Shown: positions 60,007 to 64,000 of the stretch, one piece after another
How positions within the stretch are numbered: the stretch's first letter is position 1
How the letters are laid out: each line of letters begins with the position of its first letter
NCBI RefSeq assembly: GCF_002979415.1
Contig: NZ_PCOT01000018.1
Span: forward strand, 18,370-82,369
From: Microbacterium sp. MYb72
GTDB taxonomy: Bacteria; Actinomycetota; Actinomycetes; Actinomycetales; Microbacteriaceae
Length of the DNA stretch: 64,000 nt
Direction of reading: 5' to 3'
Program-made: the position numbers and the translations under genes
Notes under the pieces: generated by a model
What the model saw: the letters and a program-made list of their open reading frames with translations, nothing else
Told to the model about the DNA's origin: nothing
The model's database searches: none

Positions 60007-60846
60007 ATGTCTCATCTGCGCATCGCCACGGTCAATGTCAACGGGATCCGCGCGGCGGCTCGCAACGGGATGAGCGGATGGCTCGACGCCGCAGACGTCG
60101 ACATCCTGACGCTGCAGGAGGTCCGCGGGCAGGACGAGCACCTGGAAGCGGCCCTCCCCGGTTGGACCTTCGTGCACGACGAGGCGAGCGCCAAGGGTCG
60201 CGCGGGGGTCGCCATCGCCAGCCGCACCCCCGCGATCGCCTCGCGCACCGATTTCGGCGACCAGGACTTCGACTCGAAGGGTCGCTGGATCGAGGCCGAC
60301 TTCGAGATCGGCGGGCGTCCGCTCACCGTGGTGAGCGCGTACGTCCACACGGGCGAGGCCGACACCCCGAAGCAGGACGAGAAGTGGAAGTTCCTCGACG
60401 CGTTCTCGACCCGTCTCGCCGAGCTCGGGAAGGATGATGCGCTCGCGCTCGTCACCGGCGACCTCAACGTCGGGCACCGCGAGCTCGACATCAAGAACTG
60501 GCGCGGCAACCGCAAGAAGGCGGGCTTCCTCCCCCGTGAGCGCGCCTACTTCGACCGTTTCCTCGGCGAAGCCGGTGCGGATGTCGAAGGGGTCGACGGC
60601 TCCGTGGGCACCGGTCTCGGCTGGGTCGACGTGGGGCGACGGTTCCACGGTGAGGTCGACGGCCCGTACACCTGGTGGTCCATGCGCGGCCAGGCATTCG
60701 ACAACGACTCCGGCTGGCGGATCGACTACCACCTCGCGACTCCGGCCCTCGCCGAGCGCGTCACGGCCTATCACGTGGCACGCGCCGCGGCCTACGACCA
60801 GCGCTGGAGCGACCACGCGCCGGTGGTCGTCGACTACAGCTACTGA
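60007..60846 (+). CDS. xthA: Exonuclease III / AP endonuclease
   Basis: Metal-dependent base-excision repair enzyme of the endonuclease/exonuclease/phosphatase fold, 279 residues. Motifs: RIATVNVNGIRAA with the Asn metal ligand, LTLQEVRGQ (catalytic Glu), SAYVHTGEA, LVTGDLNVGHRELDI (catalytic Asp/Asn), and the C-terminal WRIDYHLAT and WSDHAPVVVDY with the catalytic Asp-His. Actinobacterial ExoA type. The ATG at 60007 is preferred over one ten codons upstream, which would lie inside brkB. Confidence 0.94.
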   Translation: MSHLRIATVNVNGIRAAARNGMSGWLDAADVDILTLQEVRGQDEHLEAALPGWTFVHDEASAKGRAGVAIASRTPAIASRTDFGDQDFDSKGRWIEADFEIGGRPLTVVSAYVHTGEADTPKQDEKWKFLDAFSTRLAELGKDDALALVTGDLNVGHRELDIKNWRGNRKKAGFLPRERAYFDRFLGEAGADVEGVDGSVGTGLGWVDVGRRFHGEVDGPYTWWSMRGQAFDNDSGWRIDYHLATPALAERVTAYHVARAAAYDQRWSDHAPVVVDYSY

Positions 60847-61514
60847 TCCTCGACGCTCGAGTACCGATACCAGCCCCGGTACTCGAGCAGGGTTCCTGCG
60901 AGCGGATTCCGCACGGTGACGGCGATCGTGCGTCGGGCGTTGTCGTCGTCCCATCCGTCTTCGACATCCACGTGCACGGCGAGGATGCCGCGGAGGGCGA
61001 TCCGGCGGCCGCCGAGACGCAGTGCCGCGCGGCGGGTTCGCATGCGCAGGGTCCCGCCGTCTCCGACCGCGCACTCCTCGATGAGCTCGACGCGTCCGCG
61101 CTCGCCGAGCAGCGTGCGCACGAGTCCGGGGTGCACGCTGGTGGTCATCACATCGGAGACGCGCTGCGCACCGCTCGGGAAGCGGAACTCCCGCGTGGTG
61201 CGGAGCGTCACCCTCTCGATCGCAGCGTCTCCGACCGTCACCGTCGTCACGGCCGACTCGGTGAGCACCGAGAACGGCACGTCCGAGGCGATACGCGTCA
61301 CGACGGCATCCCTCCCCAGCAAGGGCATCGCGAGGGCGTTGAGCAGACGGTACCGGCTCCCGGCGCGCGCGAACACGCCCTCGCCCCGGGCGCGCGACGC
61401 TGGTGTGCGCATCTGGGCGGCGATCTCCGGGTGCAGCAGCGCGGCGTCGGCACCCAAAGCCCGCAGGAACGCCTCTCCGCTCCCGACCGGAACGCCCTCC
61501 CGATCGCCGGGCAT
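60840..61514 (-). CDS. DUF4166 domain protein (paralogue B)
   Basis: A 224-residue protein of the DUF4166 type, function unknown. It opens with SGEAFLRALGADAALLHPEIAAQMR and closes with NPLAGTLLEYRGWY, the family's usual ends. The part between is predicted all beta. It is a diverged tandem copy of the gene upstream, which starts 2 bp before it. DUF4166 domains occur alone or fused to SDR-type dehydrogenases. The stop overlaps the xthA stop by 7 bp (convergent). Confidence 0.75.
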   Translation of the reverse strand: MPGDREGVPVGSGEAFLRALGADAALLHPEIAAQMRTPASRARGEGVFARAGSRYRLLNALAMPLLGRDAVVTRIASDVPFSVLTESAVTTVTVGDAAIERVTLRTTREFRFPSGAQRVSDVMTTSVHPGLVRTLLGERGRVELIEECAVGDGGTLRMRTRRAALRLGGRRIALRGILAVHVDVEDGWDDDNARRTIAVTVRNPLAGTLLEYRGWYRYSSVEDQ

Positions 61515-61516
61515 GA

Positions 61517-62200
61517 TCACTCTCGCCGTTCCTCGCGGTACGGCTTCACGGTCTCCGGCATGTCCTGTCCGTCGACGAAATCGCAGGTGAACGTGCCCCG
61601 GTACCCGAAGAGGAAGCCCAGCACGTCGTTGCGCACCTCCAGATCGATGACGTAGCATCCCCGCTCGTCATCGAAGCGCTCGGTGAGGTGAGCACGTCCG
61701 CTGAACAGCATCGGGAAGCGGAACGCGATCGGCCCCTCGTAGAAACGCTGGGAGCCCGAGGTGAGCCGCAGTCCGCCGTCGTCGGTGACGGCGAGGTCGA
61801 GGTCGACTGCCAGGTGCTGGTGCGTTCCCAGGTAGTCGACGATCCGGCCCCTGCTGTCGCTGTAGATCATCGTGGCATCGAAACGGCGTCGGAGACCCGG
61901 CCGGATCTCCATGGTCCGCACGAACGTGACGGTCTCGCGCCCCAGGCTGTCGACGTACGCATGGTTGTCGATCTGGAAGGGGATATCGGTCCCTCGGTCG
62001 GGGAACAGGATGTTGCGCAGCGTGCCGATGGCGAGGAACGGCAGTGTCCACCACGGGCCTCGGCGCACCTCGTTCATCACGCCTCGCCCGACGCAGCCGT
62101 AGCCTGCGGCGATCCCCACGCCGAAGCGGCGCTGCATCTCCGGATGCAGGCGCGCGAAATCGGCGCCGAGCGCCCTGGCGAAGATCCCGTCGGCGCTCAT
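61517..62200 (-). CDS. DUF4166 domain protein (paralogue A)
   Basis: A 227-residue protein sharing the DUF4166 start IFARALGADFARLHPEMQRRF and end FLFGYRGTFTCDFVD with its downstream neighbour. The middle has YGCVGRGVMNEVRRG and FRFPMLFSGRAHLTERFD. There is no signal peptide or membrane helix. Its ATG overlaps the stop of an SRPBCC gene by ATGA, so the three genes form one operon. A lipid- or polyketide-binding role is conceivable because the upstream partner is a START-like cavity protein; this is inference. Confidence 0.78.
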   Translation of the reverse strand: MSADGIFARALGADFARLHPEMQRRFGVGIAAGYGCVGRGVMNEVRRGPWWTLPFLAIGTLRNILFPDRGTDIPFQIDNHAYVDSLGRETVTFVRTMEIRPGLRRRFDATMIYSDSRGRIVDYLGTHQHLAVDLDLAVTDDGGLRLTSGSQRFYEGPIAFRFPMLFSGRAHLTERFDDERGCYVIDLEVRNDVLGFLFGYRGTFTCDFVDGQDMPETVKPYREERRE

Positions 62201-62832
62201 GCGTGCAGCTCCGACAGCGAATCCGGCGCCTGCTGCATGATCGTGCCTCCTGCGGCGACGGGACGTGACAGGCACCTCCTCGCGTGGGCGCGCTGTCGCC
62301 GACCGGGCATGACGGAACGCCAGAACCCGGTGGCCTCCGGCGGCACGTCCTGCTCCGCCCAGAGCCGCAGCCTGTCGAAGCTCCATGCGGTGAGCCACCA
62401 CACGAACGGGCGCGTGACGAGCGGATCGAGGAGGCGTCCGAGCAGTCCCCATCCCGGCGCGTAGTCGTATCCGGTGATGAAGCGGACGCCGTCGTCGGTG
62501 GGAACGTACCGCCAGTATCCGCGGCCGGCGCCGAGCGGCGAGAGCCGGTCGGCGGTGTCGAAGAGGAGGGCGGAGGTGCGCTCCCCCGCGCGACCGCGCC
62601 TGTCTCCTCGCGAGACGCCGGTACCGCGGATGGTGTGGATGCCGAGGTCCAGCTCGTACGCGAACTCCTGCGCGCCGTCGTCACGGACACGCGTCGGCCG
62701 GATCGTCGTGAACCGGCCATCCCAGCGCACATGGTGCTCCGGGGTCTGCGTCAACTCCCAGACGCGCTCGATCGGCGCGTCGATGAGGATCTCGACGTAG
62801 AGCGCTCGTTCCCTCCTGCGTCGTTCTCCCAT
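62197..62832 (-). CDS. SRPBCC (START/polyketide-cyclase fold) protein
   Basis: A 211-residue protein with a helix-grip ligand-binding domain: VEILIDAPIERVWELTQTPEHHVRWDGRF is the classic SRPBCC opening, and later TGYDYAPGWGLLGRLLDPLVTRPFVWW resembles the C-terminal helix over the cavity. It ends with a basic tail. Ligand unknown. TACCCT (62839-62844) gives a leaderless start at 62832. The frame is open much further upstream but lacks homology there. First gene of an operon with the two DUF4166 genes. Confidence 0.82.
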   Translation of the reverse strand: MGERRRRERALYVEILIDAPIERVWELTQTPEHHVRWDGRFTTIRPTRVRDDGAQEFAYELDLGIHTIRGTGVSRGDRRGRAGERTSALLFDTADRLSPLGAGRGYWRYVPTDDGVRFITGYDYAPGWGLLGRLLDPLVTRPFVWWLTAWSFDRLRLWAEQDVPPEATGFWRSVMPGRRQRAHARRCLSRPVAAGGTIMQQAPDSLSELHA

Positions 62833-62838
62833 AGCCAC

Positions 62839-62844
62839 AGGGTA
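62839..62844 (-). promoter_or_regulatory. -10 box of SRPBCC-DUF4166 operon
   Basis: TACCCT, 6-nt spacer to the ATG, minus strand. It lies opposite the trpS promoter at 62881. Confidence 0.5.
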
Positions 62845-62880
62845 GAGGATGCGGAACGCGGAGCCTCGTCGCACGGCGCA

Positions 62881-62886
62881 TAGGAT
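62881..62886 (+). promoter_or_regulatory. -10 box of trpS
   Basis: TAGGAT with a 6-nt spacer to the GTG at 62893, so the trpS mRNA is predicted to be leaderless. Confidence 0.55.
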
Positions 62887-62889
62887 TGA

Positions 62890-63897
<1,008 letters not shown>

Positions 63898-63909
63898 TCG
63901 CGGCGGCCC

Positions 63910-63915
63910 TAGGAT
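63910..63915 (+). promoter_or_regulatory. -10 box of the last, truncated gene
   Basis: TAGGAT with a 6-nt spacer to the GTG at 63922, the same pattern as trpS. Confidence 0.45.
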
Positions 63916-63921
63916 GGGGGC

Positions 63922-64000
63922 GTGACTGATCCGCAGCTGCCCCCGCCCTCCGGCGCCGTGAAAGCCGGCGGCTGCGCCGGATATGCCGGAGGCTGCGCCG
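63922..64000 (+). CDS. Unknown gene, 5' end only
   Basis: Twenty-six codons are inside the window, starting MTDPQLPPPSGAVK and continuing with a repeated AGGCAGY unit encoded by a 21-bp DNA repeat. The promoter pattern supports a real start. N-termini rich in Pro/Gly/Tyr often precede a membrane domain in this group, but the rest of the protein is not visible, so no function is given. Confidence 0.5.
   Translation, partial: MTDPQLPPPSGAVKAGGCAGYAGGCA

Overview
The window is chromosomal DNA of a high-GC Gram-positive actinobacterium. The protein repertoire and small-protein set (DUF3039, DUF805, acyl-CoA carboxylase epsilon) and promoter style point to Microbacteriaceae, most likely Microbacterium. 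That placement is inferred from protein character, not from a marker-gene comparison. Genes are tightly packed, many overlap by ATGA or TGATG, and about twenty begin 6-8 nt after a TAnnnT -10 box, which implies leaderless mRNAs. No rRNA, CRISPR array, transposase or prophage gene was seen. The only RNA gene identified with confidence is a tRNA-Leu(TAG).

Layout. 1-1.2 kb: the Tad/Flp pilus ATPase at the edge of a pilus locus. 1.3-10.3 kb: housekeeping block (tRNA-Leu, DedA, divergent Ku/LigD end joining, CDF metal exporter, RdgB, RNase PH, MurI, PncB, DUF3039). 10.3-17.4 kb: an ABC exporter whose ATPase carries a long Ala/Lys-rich tail, a nucleotidyltransferase, two unknown proteins and a sugar-porter MFS gene. 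17.5-27.7 kb: acyl-CoA carboxylase beta, epsilon and biotin-carrying alpha subunits, interrupted by a ROK repressor, a LuxR-type two-component system with an extra membrane partner, an RNA methyltransferase and Maf. 27.7-31.8 kb: LpdA-type quinone reductase, purine nucleoside phosphorylase and a phosphosugar mutase. 31.8-39.7 kb: a self-contained mannitol PTS regulon (two HPr proteins, MtlR, an EIIB-like protein, EI, MtlA, MtlF, MtlD). 39.7-42.9 kb: a flavin monooxygenase / BASS transporter / epimerase operon of unknown substrate. 42.9-53.1 kb, minus strand: nucleoside ABC importer plus cytidine deaminase, thymidine phosphorylase, adenosine deaminase, a polysaccharide deacetylase and a PfkB kinase. 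53.1-53.9 kb: a lower-GC pocket with a small secreted protein. 53.9-58.7 kb: mannose-1-phosphate guanylyltransferase and sdhCDAB. 58.8-64 kb: YihY/BrkB, exonuclease III, two DUF4166 paralogues with an SRPBCC protein, TrpS and the start of an unknown gene.

How the genes work together. The importer and deaminase/phosphorylase genes feed nucleosides to PunA and the mutase, a salvage route to pentose phosphate. The mtl block carries every phosphotransfer step from PEP to mannitol-1-phosphate and on to fructose-6-phosphate. From recall, the order accD5-accE5-maf-accA3 ... lpdA-deoD-pmmB ... add-deoA-cdd-sdhCDAB ... trpS resembles Mycobacterium tuberculosis, so the mtl, monooxygenase, ABC importer and small-protein segments look like lineage-specific insertions into an old backbone.

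The stretches that fit known systems least well are the small secreted protein with a perfect palindrome at its promoter and a 15-bp repeat shared with the 3' end of manC, the Ala/Lys-tailed ABC ATPase, the FMO-BASS-epimerase operon, the degenerate kinase partner, and the DUF4166 pair.
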